A stretch of 64,000 nucleotides of DNA. It comes from Cherax quadricarinatus. Lineage: Eukaryota; Arthropoda; Malacostraca; Decapoda; Parastacidae. Positions 31,558-43,545 of this stretch are shown piece after piece. Positions within the stretch are counted from its first letter, which is position 1. Every line of letters starts with the position of its first letter. The notes under the pieces were generated by a model. It searched no databases, was not told where the DNA came from, and was given only the letters and a program-made list of their open reading frames with translations. A program made the translations under genes and the position numbers. Location: the NCBI RefSeq assembly GCF_038502225.1, contig NW_027195552.1, forward strand, positions 103,143 through 167,142, read 5' to 3'.

Positions 31558-34500
31558 TTACTCCGCCAACAAACCTCTGACATTCATACTTCGATATCCT
31601 TCAGGAAAAACCCTTTCCCATCTACTTCCATATATCCCCCTATTACGACTAAGTGTTTTGTACATTGTTGCAGCCAATACCTTCTTTCGCACCATCCAAT
31701 CCCCATTACCCCTCATGGCCCATGATACGAAAACAAAATCAGTTATGATGTACACCAAAGCACGCTGCACAGACTCTTCCACACCTCCCACATCTAAACT
31801 CAATGCCCTTAATACCGATATCCCTCCCCCACCCACCCTCCTCAAAATCCCACCCATCCACTCCCGTATACACTCCAAATTTTTACAAAAATATACTACA
31901 TGAAAAGCTGTCTCCCTATCCCCACACACCCTACATACGTCCTCCACCATCAACCCTCTCTCCCGAAGCACCGCACCAGACGGCAATATTCCATGAAGGA
32001 AACGAAACATTACCTCTCTCACTCTTGGTCTTATGCGCACCAACCGCAACCTTACCCAAATGTCTCCCCATGCATACATTGGGTATATGCCCTCAACATT
32101 TGCAATCACCCTCACCCCTACAGCACGCTCCAGAACACCTACCCGTATCCTAGACGGATCTCTAACATACAATAAAGCTCGCAGCACATCCTCACACTCT
32201 CTCATCTCTGATCCTACCCACCACCTTCGTGCCTCCTCATACAATGCTTGCACACCCTTCCCCACACGCCCGTCCACTCGGATAACCCCCCTCTTCAAAT
32301 ATATACACTTAACCCTTAATCTTATATCTATTAAACCCAATCCACCTTTGTCGACCGGTAGCATAACAACACTTCTACCCAACCAATCACACCCAGAACC
32401 CCATATATATCGAAAAACCTTTTTTAGCATTCTAGTTATGTCCGGTCCTGCCAACGGATATACTGCTGCCACATGCCAGACCATACTATATAACATCACA
32501 TTCACCACTATTACACGTTGATGTATCGTCAAATGCAAGGGTCTCAAAACATTTAACCTACCCACCAACCTATCCACTGCCCTCCCAGAATTAAGCATCC
32601 GTGCCTCCCCGGCATTCCCCATATAAATTATCCCACACACCTTTAGTCTATCCACCACACACCAACGCACAGCTGTTTCCCATCGCGCCCTCCCTACCCA
32701 ATTCCCTAAGACCAATAATTTCGATTTCTCCACATTCACTTTTAAACCTGTAACACCTTCAAAACCACCAATTACATCCTCCACCTCATGTAAACTTTCC
32801 TCCCTGCTCATTAGAATTGTTGTATCATCCACATACCCTATTATTCCCATCCCACCATTCTCCACACCACGTACCACCCCTAAACATCGCCCCACAGCCC
32901 TATAAAAAGGGTCCTGTATACAAGCAAACAACAGTTGAGACAGAGGACAACCCTGCCTTATGCCTCTACCCATTGAAACCCACTCACCCAATTTCCCATT
33001 CACCTGCACACGTACACCTACCCTATTATACAAAGTCTCAATCCAACGTACCATCTCTTCCCCAAAACCCTGCCTCCGTAAGATATGCCACAGTGCCTTT
33101 CGTTCTACGCAATCATACGCAGCCTGCCAATCCAATGCTAAGACACCTCCCCCCCTTTCATTCTCCCCCTCCATACTTTCCACAAAATCTTTTATTATTC
33201 CATGTCCCTCATACATCGTCCTTCCAGGCACCCCATACTGACCTCTCGCAACAACTCTATCTATCACGCACTTCAGCCTGTTCCCCAAGATTTTTGCGAA
33301 TATCTTATAATCAGCACATAACAACGACAACGCCCTGTAGTTCTGCACTGTAGTAGGGCCTTCCCCTTTTGGAATCAATACTACTACTGCAGTACGCTGC
33401 AACTCGCCCAGCCTCCCCTCACTTTTCATCACATTCATCAGGTTCACTAAAAAATCCTTCAACACACTCCAATTCTTCACATAGAATTCACAAGGTAACC
33501 CATCTATACCTGGCGCTTTACCTCTCGCCATATTCTCCAAAGCTCTCCATACCTCCCCCTCTTCAATATCCCCACCCAATGCCATACGATCACTTCCACT
33601 CAGCACACAAGATACATTCTCTCCCAATCTCTCTAAATCCTCACCGTTCACTCCTACACTCCTCAAATATTTTCCAAACCAACTATCCATAAAACCACTC
33701 ATACCCTCAGTAGTTCTCAACTCCTGACCCTTCGTATACCCACCTAAGTCCTCGTGTACTACCAGCTTATCAATTTCCATTGCCAACCTGCGTCTCCGCT
33801 GACCCCGTAACACACAGGCTGACGGCCTGTCACCCCAAATCGCCTCCTCTAACCCACCTTGCACCCTCGCCTCATCAAATCTCTCATTGTGCATATCCCT
33901 TATCTGCCACTTTAATGCTTCAATTTCCTCCATTGGATACACACCTGTCACAGCACCCCTCTGATAACAACCCTGCAACCGCCCCTCTAAATACTGTTGA
34001 AGCCCAAATGTCATCCATGCCTCATTCTTTCCCCTTCGCACATAGTATTGCCTGATCCTCGTCTTTGCAACCCCATCCCACCACCCCAATAAATCGCTTG
34101 CACTCTTACCCCCACCCCATAAGTCCTCCCACAAACTTTCAAAATCCCCTCCCTCCACCCCCTCACCCAGTAGTCGTACATTCAGCTTCCAGTACCCCAA
34201 ATATCTCTTAGGCAAACCGTCCCAATTTAAATCAGCATAAACCGCCCTATGATCTGAATAAACGACATTCACCGTCTGCACCCGCGTCACCCTCACTCCC
34301 CTTGTCACATACAACCTATCTAATCGTGCAGCATATCCCTTTCTATGAAAAGTGTGCTCTATCTCGCAATCCCCTCCATCAACTATATCCCTCAATCCCA
34401 CACCTCTCAATAGATCCCCTAAACCTGCCAAAAAACACCCTGCCCCTCTCGGTTCCACATCCTTCCTGCGCACCACACAGTTCCAGTCGCCACCAACTAT

Positions 34501-34889
34501 TGTCACTGACGGTAATGACAGCAAATAATATACCAATACGCTATTCACAAATTCATTCTTTACCCTTACATCATTCTCAGCCGGCACATACACACAAATG
34601 ACTGCCATCCGCTCACCTCTCCACCACCCATCTATTCTTAACACACGACCCCCCCCCCTTCACTCCTAAGAACAACAAACGGGCTCGTCTCTCGGATCAG
34701 GATTCCCACCCCTCCCTTCATTCGCTCCGAATACATCACAAACACTCTGTACCCATCCACCTCCAATTCCTTTCCCAGCTTGAAATTATGTTCCTGCACA
34801 AAAACAATGTCTATAGCATAACGTCTTAAAAATCCCTTTACCCACAGACGCTTCTCACTCGCACACAATCCATTAATATTCACTGTCAT
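31558..34889 (-). pseudogene. Inner Tx1-like LINE ORF2 (endonuclease + RT), one frameshift
   Basis: Begins at 34889 with MTVNINGLCASEKRLW, FVQEHNFKLGKELEVDGYRV and GGVGILIRETSPF. A single shift in a G run (minus) near 34645-34665 leads to a frame of about 1028 codons: GWWRGERMAVICVYVPAEND, VGGDWNCVVRRKDVEP, YSDHRAVYADLNWDG, GKAPGIDGLPCEFY, ALSLLCADYKIFAKILGNRL, LDWQAAYDCVERKAL, GIRQGCPLSQLLFACIQDP, catalytic box IGYVDDTTILMS, LPVDKGGLGLIDIRLRVKC and a C-terminal finger CRVCGDRETAFHVVYFC. ORF2 supplies target nicking and primed reverse transcription. All domains are intact apart from the homopolymer shift. Confidence 0.9.
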
Positions 34890-34900
34890 GCACCGGAAAC

Positions 34901-36160
34901 CTACTTATGTGATTTCACCCTCTGCCCCTTTTCACCTTTCACTGACACGCTTTCAGTGTGTCTGCTTCGTCCACTTTTCTCTCCACTGCCCACTGGTGGC
35001 TTCCCCTTATCCAACACCTGACCAGGCGTACCTTTAGTGCTCCCACGCACCACATCAACCCATGGCTTTTTCCCCGGTCTCTGTGCCGGGGTCAAAACAT
35101 CATCAGAGTCAGAATATGTCGCCGCCCTCTTACGGTTGACACACTCTGCATCCATTTCCAACTCACTGGATGCCTCCCTGTGAATCTCAGCAGTCACCTC
35201 AATCACTTCCACCACTCCTGGCGAGTCATCTGCCATGTTCGCCAATCTTCCAAGTTGCTCATCTTCAATCTGAACAGTACTCCTCACCATACTCAAGTTA
35301 TCCTCAGCAACCTGCTTCTCAAAGGATTTTTCCTGCACGTTCACCAGTAGGCCTTCCTCTACCCGCACGTCACCAATCTGCACAGTCTTCCCGTTCTCCA
35401 TGGCAGATGCCTCACTTCCCACCAACTGTGACAGTGATGGGCTGGTACCCACCAGTGGCAGCTCACGCTCCACTTCCTCACTCCAGGAAGTGCCACTTCT
35501 ATGTACAGGTGCCTCATCAGCATGACCCACCTCTGGTTCTGGCTCTTTCACCATCTCACTACCTAGGTCCTTTCTCCGCTGCCATCTCCCACACTGGGCC
35601 GCCATATGGTCATATGCACCACATAACCTACACGTCTTCTGCTGCCCAGCGTAGTACACCATTACCTGTGTCCTAAATGCGTCCAGTATGACGTAAGACG
35701 GGATGGCATGCCTCAACTCCATCTTGATCGTGAACGTACCATCCGGCAAACCGGCATACGCCCCATCCGTCCATTTACCAGCCATAGCCAGGTGTACAGG
35801 TCCATACTGTTCAAATACATACCGCAGATCATTCTCGTCCGCCTCAAATGGCACATTTCGGATTTTCACCCATGTGTAATGCTTAGACACGTCGATTAGG
35901 CGAACACGTATCGCTGAATTAACATCCACGCTCCTGTCCTGGTACTTGTCAACCAGCCGTTCATACACTCCAGCTGAACTCAGCTTGACGAAAATACGAT
36001 AGGCACCATTTAGTGCCACACCATACAGTTCTTGATCTGCAACACCATAGGTGTCACGGATAATTTGCGGTAAAAGCACTTGTGCAGACTGAGGCGTTAT
36101 TGCACCACGCAATAATTCAATGCACACCGTGTGCAAACGCCTTCTCACAGACTGCGCCAT
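34901..36160 (-). CDS. Inner Tx1-like LINE ORF1 (RRM-like + zinc knuckle)
   Basis: 419 codons from the ATG at 36158-36160, chosen by alignment with the outer ORF1. It contains ALNGAYRIFVKLSSAGVYER, TWVKIRNVPFEADENDLRYV, FEQYGPVHLAMAGKWTDG, HAIPSYVILDAFRTQVMVYY and the CCHC knuckle CRLCGAYDHMAAQC, then an acidic tail ending in a basic stretch GEKGQRVKSHK. No stop or shift. The frame is open further upstream, but that part lies outside the element or in its 5' UTR. Confidence 0.88.
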   Translation of the reverse strand: MAQSVRRRLHTVCIELLRGAITPQSAQVLLPQIIRDTYGVADQELYGVALNGAYRIFVKLSSAGVYERLVDKYQDRSVDVNSAIRVRLIDVSKHYTWVKIRNVPFEADENDLRYVFEQYGPVHLAMAGKWTDGAYAGLPDGTFTIKMELRHAIPSYVILDAFRTQVMVYYAGQQKTCRLCGAYDHMAAQCGRWQRRKDLGSEMVKEPEPEVGHADEAPVHRSGTSWSEEVERELPLVGTSPSLSQLVGSEASAMENGKTVQIGDVRVEEGLLVNVQEKSFEKQVAEDNLSMVRSTVQIEDEQLGRLANMADDSPGVVEVIEVTAEIHREASSELEMDAECVNRKRAATYSDSDDVLTPAQRPGKKPWVDVVRGSTKGTPGQVLDKGKPPVGSGEKSGRSRHTESVSVKGEKGQRVKSHK

Positions 36161-36243
36161 GTTGTGAAAATATGTCTCCTCCAATGGCCAGCAGAGGGCA
36201 GTGGTCACACGTCCGCACTCTGCGCAGGTCAAGCGGCGAATGT

Positions 36244-36256
36244 GAACTGCGTTATT
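36244..36256. repeat. 13-bp target duplication, right (inner copy)
   Basis: GAACTGCGTTATT; from the next base (36257) the outer ORF2 resumes in frame. Confidence 0.9.
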
Positions 36257-39172
36257 AGGAGGGCTGACGTGGAACCAAAAGGGGCGGGGCACGTGTCGGC
36301 GGCCTTGCGAGATCTTTTGAGGGATATTCAGTTGCGGGATGCGGTTGGAGGAGGGGCGTGGGAGGTAGAGCACACTTTTGTAAGACGGGGTTACACTGCT
36401 AGGTTGGATAGGCTGTATATATCTCAAGGGGTTGGGTTGACATTTTTCCGTACAATAGAAGTAGCTTATTCGGATCATCGGGCGGTAGTAGCAGAGGTGG
36501 CGTGGGAGTCACTAGCAGGTATATCTAGGGGATATTGGAAATTAAATACAAGTGTGTTAGGTGATGAGGAGGGGATAGAGGGATTTGCAACGCTGTGGGA
36601 GGGGTTACGTGCAGAGATAAAAGGGGTAGAGGATGTGGTGATGTGGTGGGATGGTGTGGCTAAAGAACGGATTAAGCAATATTACGTAAAGGAAGGGAAA
36701 CGTATCAATTCTTTAAAATATGGGCTTGCTAACTATTTGGAGGATAGATTACGGGGTTGTTATGCGAGGGGGGCGGTGGCGGGCACTTATCCAATGGATG
36801 AAATTATGGCAATTAAAGGGAGGCTGCGTGAGGTACAGGATGAGAGGTTCCAAGCGGTGCGGGTACAGGCGGGGGTGGAAGAGGTGTTATGGGGCGATAG
36901 ACCTTCATTGTGCGTATTGCGTAGGCAGAAACAAAGACAGCAGGCAATGACTATTCCATGGTTGGAGGTTCATGAATCGATAGGAGGGTACAGGGAGGGG
37001 CAGGTCATACAAGCTACGGAAGGAATGGGGGCGTTTGCTTACAAGTGGTATGAGAAGTACTGGCAACGAGAAGGGGTAGAGGATGGGGTTTTAGAACAGG
37101 TGTGTGGGAGTGTGGTATGTCAGTTGCGTAACAGTGATAGGGAAGCACTGGGTGGCGAAATAACTGAGGGGGAAATATGGAGGGCTTTAAGTGGAATGCG
37201 AAAGGGCAAAGCACCGGGAATTGATGGACTCCCGGTAGAGTTTTATCAGCAGCATTGGGAACTATTGAGGCATTTTCTGGTTAGGTTATTAAATTGCATG
37301 AAGGAGAGAGGTGAGCTGGGTGAGAAGCAGGCAACGGCCGTCGTTGTATTGGTACCGAAGGGTAAGGGGCAGCATACGCTTCGGGATTACCGGGCGATCT
37401 CGTTGTTATGCGCAGATTATAAATTGTTTGCGAAGATTTTGGGAAATCGGGTCAAGTGTGTGGTAGGGCGGGTAGTATCAAAAACTCAGTTTGGTTTGCC
37501 AGGGAGGTCTATGGTGGAGGGGCATGGGTTACTTAGGGATTTCGTGGAGGAAAAAGGGGGGGGAGGGAGGGAGGTTTGGTGGCGCTCGATTGGCAAGGGG
37601 CATACGATAGAGTGGATCGGAAAGCATTGAAAGCCATCCTCAGGGGTCAGGGGTTTGGGGAAGAAATAGTGGGCTGGGTTGAGGCGTTGTATGGAGGTGC
37701 AATGGCGAGGGTACAGATTAATGGTCGATTGGGTGGGAAGATTGTAATGGGTAGGGGACTTAGGCAGGGGTGTCCTATGTCACAATTATTGTTTGCATGC
37801 GTACAGGACCCCTTTTATAGATTGATGGAGCAGCGTATGTGTCACGTAGAGGGACCAGGGTGTGAGGTTGCGAGGGTTTGGCCAGTTTTAATTGGGTATG
37901 TGGATGATACAACTGTTCTGATCAGGGAGGGGATGTCAATGGACACATTAGACGGGGTAGTACAAATGTTCGCAGGGGCAACTGGTATGAGGGTAAATTC
38001 AGATAAATCCATGGTCATGGGGTTAGGAGCTTGGGCGGGTAGGGTTGATTGGGGTAGTGCAGTTGTGAGGAAGCAGGTGAATTCGTTAAAAATCTGTGGT
38101 CTTATTTATGCAGACGATCTACCTGTGGCACGCATGGAAAACTCGCTTAGGATGGTAGAAAGGATTCAGGGACGCTTGGGTGCATTGCGACCTTATCATT
38201 TGACCCTTGTGCAGCGTGCCATTGTTGTTAATATCTTACTGTATAGCAAAGTATGGCATGTGGCAGCCGTGTTCCCATTAACTGGGCCAGCAATAACGAA
38301 CATACTTAGGAAGGTTTTTAAATTCTTGTGGGGTTCGAGCTGTGATTGGATTAAGAGAGATGTGGTAATGTTACCTGTAAGTAAGGGGGGGCTGGGATTG
38401 CTGGACTTAAAGCGGAGGGTCAAATGTGTCTTCATTGAAAGGGAGGTGATGAGGGAAAGTGTGGGTGGGGGGGGGGTTGGCCAGGATCCATAACAGATTG
38501 CAACGGATGTATACAGGAGTTGAGTTGCATGAGTGTGAAACTGTGTTGAGGGCTCTGGCGTGGGATCGAGAGCCAGCAAAGGTTAAAATAGGTAGGTTGT
38601 GTAGATTGTTAGCCGGGAGGGTTGTAGCGCCTGTAGAGGGAATTTTCCCCATGTATGCATGGGGAAGTATATGGAATAGGTTGAGTAGGATGAGGTTGCA
38701 ACCTCGTGTTCGGGATGTAATGTATCGTTTTCTGCACGGCATTTTACCGTCGGGTGTGGTTCTACGGGATAGACGAGTCGTTGACGGGGGGGAGTGTGGG
38801 ATATGTGGTGGGGAGGAGTCGGCTTTTCATGTAGTATATTTTTGTGATGGACTGAGGAGTGTCAAGGGGTGGTTAAATAGGGTGATAAATAGGATAGGAG
38901 GTAAAGGAATTTCTGTATTGAGAGCATTAAGTCTCGACGTGGGGGGTTGGGAGGAAAGTGTAATCCGAGCTGTGGGGTACATTATGGCAGATTATATCTA
39001 TATAGTGTGGGGATTGCGGGGCAAACAGGTTACTGAGGTGAAGAGGAGGGTGTTAGCGTTAACGTTCTATAAAATGGTATGTAGAAATAAGGAAATTTAT
39101 GGGAGGAGGTGGGTGAAGGATTTTTCAGAGGGATATAGGCAACTTACGTTACAGGTTTTATTAGACTTGTAA
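36257..39172 (+). pseudogene. Outer Tx1-like LINE ORF2, rest of endonuclease and RT
   Basis: Continues RRADVEPKGAGHVSAAL, TARLDRLYISQG and VAYSDHRAVVAEVAW (end of the endonuclease). RT: GKAPGIDGLPVEFYQQHW, TAVVVLVPKGKGQHTLRDYR, AISLLCADYKLFAKILGNRV, QFGLPGRSMVEG, LDWQGAYDRVDRKAL, GLRQGCPMSQLLFACVQDP, catalytic box IGYVDDTTVL (about 37895) and LPVSKGGLGLLDLKRRVKC. The C-terminal zinc finger is CGICGGEESAFHVVYFC (about 38800). The frame shifts at two G runs (37556-37572 and 38462-38475) and ends at 39172. Motif style (QEHN, DYKLFAKILGNR, GGLGL) suggests the Tx1/L1 group. Confidence 0.88.
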
Positions 39173-40397
39173 TATACGAGGGAGGGGAGGGTATGATTGG
39201 AAAGTGTTGCTGGGGTAGGGAAGTCAGGGGTGAAAACAGGGTTGCCTCCCTGGTAATGGATAACAAAAGTTTTGCGAGAGTGTTGGATGAGTGATGCATG
39301 AGTGAATAATATGTGAACCACGGGTGCTAGCACCTGTGGAGCTGGCCAGTTTTTGTGTGACAGGACTTTATACTTATTATACATATTGTGTGTGGTAATA
39401 TTGATTTACGGTAATGACATTGTAATTGGAGATTTGCTATAATAATTGCATGTGTTTGCTCCAACTTGTTTTCTAGGTGCCTTGCACTGCATAGTGTTGA
39501 TGCTGTGATCATGCACGGTGTCCAGAGATATGATGTGATATGTTTGTATTAATGTCTGTGCATTATTGTTCGTCACTGGTGTTCTGCAATTTTCAGTTTT
39601 GTTTTGAGAGTAAAGAGTTTAATGTACGTCAGATAGTGTAAATAAAGTTGGGCAACAGTGGTGTTATAGGTTTTTGTGGTTAGGTGCGTGCTAGGCACAG
39701 TCTTTGTGTTACTTGTGTCATGGTTATATTTTATGTTGTATTGTACTGTTGTCAATAGCACTATGTAATGTCCATATAAGCTGTATAGAGCTTGAATGTC
39801 ATAGTTGAAGCTGTGTGATTGTTTTAACACTGGAATTGCATGTTTAAATGTGTAAAGGCTTACATGTGTTGGATTTTGAGACTAAGTTTATTCTTATGGT
39901 TTTGTAGTAATTTTGTATGTCCTTGTGACTTTTCTATATCACCATTGTTGTGTAATACATATTGTTATGTAACTGAACCATTAGGACAATTACATAAATT
40001 AATGTTTGGGTCATTGCTGTGTGACTTTAGATTAGGCAACATTCATTGTTTATAGTATGTTAGGTTGTAAATAGTGGGGTGGTTGGATAACCACTAGGGG
40101 GGGGGTAATATGTCTGTATAATATGTTCAGTGCAATGCATTGCATGGTCTGTAGTCGATCATTAAGTACCATTTCGAGGGATGTGTATATAAAAGTGTTG
40201 TTCATATCATGTAATTCTGTTGAGTAGCTCCAACAGGTTTGGGTTAAGTGATAGGATGAGGGAGCAGGGAGGGGGGGTGTACCCACACGGAGTTGTAAGT
40301 GTGGTGTGTAACATTAGCTGTAGGGAGGATTGTGTTAATTTATAGACTTAAATGAGTTTTACATATTATATTTTGTAATGTCATGTTTAAAATAAAA

Positions 40398-40430
<33 letters not shown>
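39173..40430 (+). other. Outer Tx1-like LINE 3' UTR and poly(A)
   Basis: A noncoding 3' UTR of about 1.2 kb ending AATAAAATATAAAA and about 30 A's. The inner copy ends with the same AATAAAATATAAAA block. Confidence 0.85.
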
Positions 40431-40432
<2 letters not shown>

Positions 40433-40442
40433 AATATAAAAC
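40431..40442. repeat. 12-bp target duplication, right (outer Tx1-like LINE)
   Basis: ACAATATAAAAC directly after the poly(A) tail of the outer element; identical to 28497-28508. Confidence 0.9.
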
Positions 40443-43154
40443 GCTTAGATAGGAACAGAAAGGGTGGTGGAGTATGTGCCTACATTAGAAATGACTTAGC
40501 TTACAACCCAAGACCTGATTTAAATAGCAATAAACTGGAGATTCTATGGTTTGAAGTGCTGCTTCCTAAGACCAAACCCATCTCAGTAGGAACTAGTTAC
40601 CGCCCTCCTACCCAGGACCAGTTCTTAGAAGACTTTTCCAGAGTCTTGTCCGGAGTTGAAAACAATTGCGAGACAATAATACTGGGCGACTTCAATATCT
40701 GTTTTCAGCAGCAAAATAACGGGCTATGCAAAAGGTATAAGCAAATTCTAGGATTAAATAGTTACACTCAACTAATTAATACTCCAACCCGGATCACACA
40801 GTTCTCAGCCACCCTAATTGACCACATACTTTGTAACCGCTCTGAGAACATTAGTCAGTCAGGCGTCATTACCTCAGGTCTTAGTGATCATTTCATCATT
40901 TACTGCACCAGGAAAATCACTAGGGATAGGAGAGGCCTACACAGGACAATAAAAATGAGGTCAACTAGAAACTACAGTAAAGAAACACTGGTAAATAGGC
41001 TACACAATTGTGACTGGACAGAGGTAACAAGTTGCACGGACGTAAACGATGCCTGGGAAAAATTGAAAACAATGTTCACTACCATCCTTGATAATATTGC
41101 ACCAGTTAAAGAGGTTAGGATTAAACGAAGAACTGAACCCTGGATGAATACTGAGATATTTGATAATATGAAATTCAGAGACCAGCTGCTAAAAAGATTT
41201 AAAGCAAACAGACAGGATATTGCAGCACTAAATGAATTCCAAAGGGTGAGGAACAGAGTACAGAGACTTATAAAAGGAGCAAAGGCAAAGCACTACTGCT
41301 CAAAAATTGAAGAGTATAAGCATAACCCCAGAAAGCTCTGGCAACAACTAAAACAGTTGGGGTATAGCCATAAGCCAGTAGATAGGTCTAACATAGTACT
41401 CACTATCGATAATGAGGTATGCCACGAAACATCTAAGGTGGCAAATTGCTTTAATTCCTACTACACATCTGTTGCATCAACACTAGTAAGTAAACTACCA
41501 GCTGCATCAAATACCTTTAACACAGACTCTGATAAGTTTCAAACATACTATACCAATAAAGGGGTAACCCCAAACAGTTGTCAACTAGTAAGTGTATCTC
41601 ATGACTTTATTCAAAAAGAACTAAGCATGTTAAACCCAACTAAGAGCACAGGCCCTGATAACATCCCGTCTAAGTTCCTAAAAGATGGTGCTTCTGAACT
41701 GTCAATCCCTATTGCTCACATAATAAATTTATCAATCACCACTAATACCGTACCGGAGGGGTTCAAGGAGGCCAGAGTTACTCCTATCTTCAAGAAAAAT
41801 AGAAGGTCTGATGTAAGCAACTATAGGCCTGTTAGTATACTCAGTATAATATCTAAAATTCTAGAGAGGGCGGTGTATTCTCAAGTAGTTAAGTACCTTA
41901 ATAACAACAACATTCTCCATAGCTATCAATCGGGCTTTAGAAGATCCTACTCAACGGACACCTCCCTTATTAATCTGATGGATTACCTGAGAACTGAAAT
42001 GTCAAAGGGGAACCTCATAGGTATGGTAACCTTAGACCTGCAAAAGACCTTCGATACTGTCAACCACAATATATTATGTAATAAACTTCAAGCTATCGGT
42101 ATACGTTCTGTAGACTGGTTTAAGTCCTACCTTAGCAACAGGAGACAAATAGTCAAAATCAACAAAACAGAATCAGAACCCCTGCCGATAACATGTGGAG
42201 TTCCCCAAGGTAGTATTCTGGGTCCCTTATTATTCTTATGTTATGTCAATGATATGCCTATCAGTGTCAAGTGCAAACTCCTACTGTATGCAGATGACAG
42301 TGCTCTGTTAGTGTCAGGTAAAGACCCACAAGATATTGCTAATGTTTTAACACTGGAACTGGAGTCCTGCAGCAAATGGTTAGTAGACAACAAACTATCA
42401 TTACACCTAGGGAAAACTGAAGCCATTCTCTTTGGCACGAAACATAAACTGAGAAGGGTAAATAATTTTAATGTTCAATGTAATGGGGAGCCCATCACTT
42501 TGGTTTCATCAGTAAAATATTTGGGAATCCCCTTTGACCCATGCATGTCAGGAGAATTGATAGGGAACAGTGTAGTAAAGAAAGCGAATGCCAGACTGAA
42601 GTTCCTGTATAGACAAGCACAGTGTCTACCTACTGAGGCTCGCAGGACCCTATGTCTAGCCCTTATACAATGCCATATGGATTACGCTTGCTCTTCTTGG
42701 TACTCTGCCTTGACAAAAAACTGAAAGATAGACTGCAAATCACCCAGAACAAAATCGTAAGATTCATCCTGGGGCTGGGACCAAGAGAACATGTAGGCCA
42801 GGATGAATTACAGCAGTTGGATATGCTGAATGTTGAAGACAGAGTAAAACAACTGAAGCTAAATCATGTTTATAAAATTGCTCACAATGTCCAGAATATC
42901 TTGCTGTCAATTTTGTCAAGGTTGGGAACCAAAGCAATCATAGTACTAGGGGGAGAGAGCTCAACTTTGTAGTACCCACAGTCATTGGACAGGCTTCAAA
43001 CACCTTTTATTGTACAGCAATAAAGGAATGGAACAGACTGCCCGCACATGTCAAAGCCAGTCATAGCATGAACCAGTTCAAGAAGAGTGCCAAAAGGTGT
43101 CTGATGAATGTAGCTACAGAAAGGGAGGGGAATGATTTTCTATTTTTTAGCTAA
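40443..43154 (+). pseudogene. LINE E ORF2, rest of endonuclease and reverse transcriptase
   Basis: Continues RLDRNRKGGGVCAYIRNDLA, then TIILGDFNICF, ATLIDHILCN and SDHFIIYC of the endonuclease. The RT reads STGPDNIPSKFLKDG, EARVTPIFKKNRRSD, NYRPVSILSIISKILERA, HSYQSGFRRSYSTD, VTLDLQKTFDTVNHNIL, CGVPQGSILGPLLFLCYVND and the catalytic box LLYADDSALLV (about 42290). The frame is open to 42724, where a shift in an A run passes to the next frame (KLKDRLQITQNKIVRFILGL). Another shift near 42900 leads to NFVVPTVIGQASNTFY and AIKEWNRLPAHVKASH, with the end near 43154. Two late frameshifts only; otherwise well preserved. No RNase H. Confidence 0.9.
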
Positions 43155-43294
43155 CATACGTGTAAATTTTACCATATTCCTAGTAATGACCCTCGTATTG
43201 TAGATAGTCTTAATGACCTTGGTGTAGTAGATAGTCTTTTTAGTATGAATAATAAGAAAATATTATAACCTTTATATTATAATAATAAGGTAAA

Positions 43295-43349
43295 AGGACC
43301 CCAATGGAAATAAGTCACTCTGTCTGACTTTTTTGGGTTATCCTAGGTT
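43295..43349 (+). repeat. LINE E 3' tail segment shared with the SINE
   Basis: AAGGACCCCAATGGAAATAA and TTGGGTTATCCT match the minus strand of 12262-12324 in the tRNA-SINE. A shared 3' end between a SINE and a LINE usually marks the LINE as the SINE's partner. Confidence 0.75.
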
Positions 43350-43436
43350 CTCTACACATATGCTGCTATGTATGATAATTCTATGTAACTGTATTTGTGT
43401 ATACCTGAATAAACTTACTTACTTACTTACTTACTT

Positions 43437-43545
43437 ATAATCTAACCTAACCTAACCTAACAAAACATAATATAACCTAACCTAACCTAACCTAACCTAG
43501 CATAACATAACATAAAATAACCTAACCTAACCTATCCTAAATTAA
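43437..43545. repeat. CCTAA (TTAGG-type) array, right part
   Basis: TAACCTAACC repeats with variants, the continuation of 27241-28246 beyond LINE E. Confidence 0.85.

Larger units (their letters stand above)
30266..36243 (-). mobile_element. Tx1-like LINE, inner inverted copy, full length
   Basis: 5.98 kb on the minus strand, inserted in ORF2 of the outer copy and flanked by the 13-bp duplication GAACTGCGTTATT (30253-30265 and 36244-36256). 5' end ATTCGCCGCTTGACC (minus), ORF1, ORF2, a 1.3-kb 3' UTR with an unusual A-run/G-run just after the ORF2 stop (31519-31549), and poly(A). It is the same family as the outer copy but clearly diverged in protein. Confidence 0.9.
28509..40430 (+). mobile_element. 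Tx1-like LINE, outer copy, full length
   Basis: Starts ATTCGCTGCCTGACC and ends with AATAAA (about 40391) and about 30 A's. Without the nested inner element and one duplication it is about 5.93 kb: short 5' UTR, ORF1, 15-base gap, ORF2, 1.26-kb 3' UTR. The inner copy begins with nearly the same 5' bases, so both are probably full length. Confidence 0.9.
28247..43436 (+). mobile_element. LINE E (CR1/Jockey-type), split by the Tx1-like nest
   Basis: A plus-strand LINE, 5'-truncated within the protein just upstream of the endonuclease, and inserted in the CCTAA array (array on both sides). Coding pieces are 28247-28508 and 40443-43154; the 3' end has a unique tail and TTAC/ACTT repeats (43415-43436). 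It is interrupted at 28508/40431 by a 12-kb Tx1-like insertion with a 12-bp duplication. Confidence 0.88.

Noticed and set aside
31658..35676. Plus-strand frames of 80-180 codons opposite the inner Tx1-like ORFs
   Set aside because: Antisense shadows of ORF1 and ORF2.
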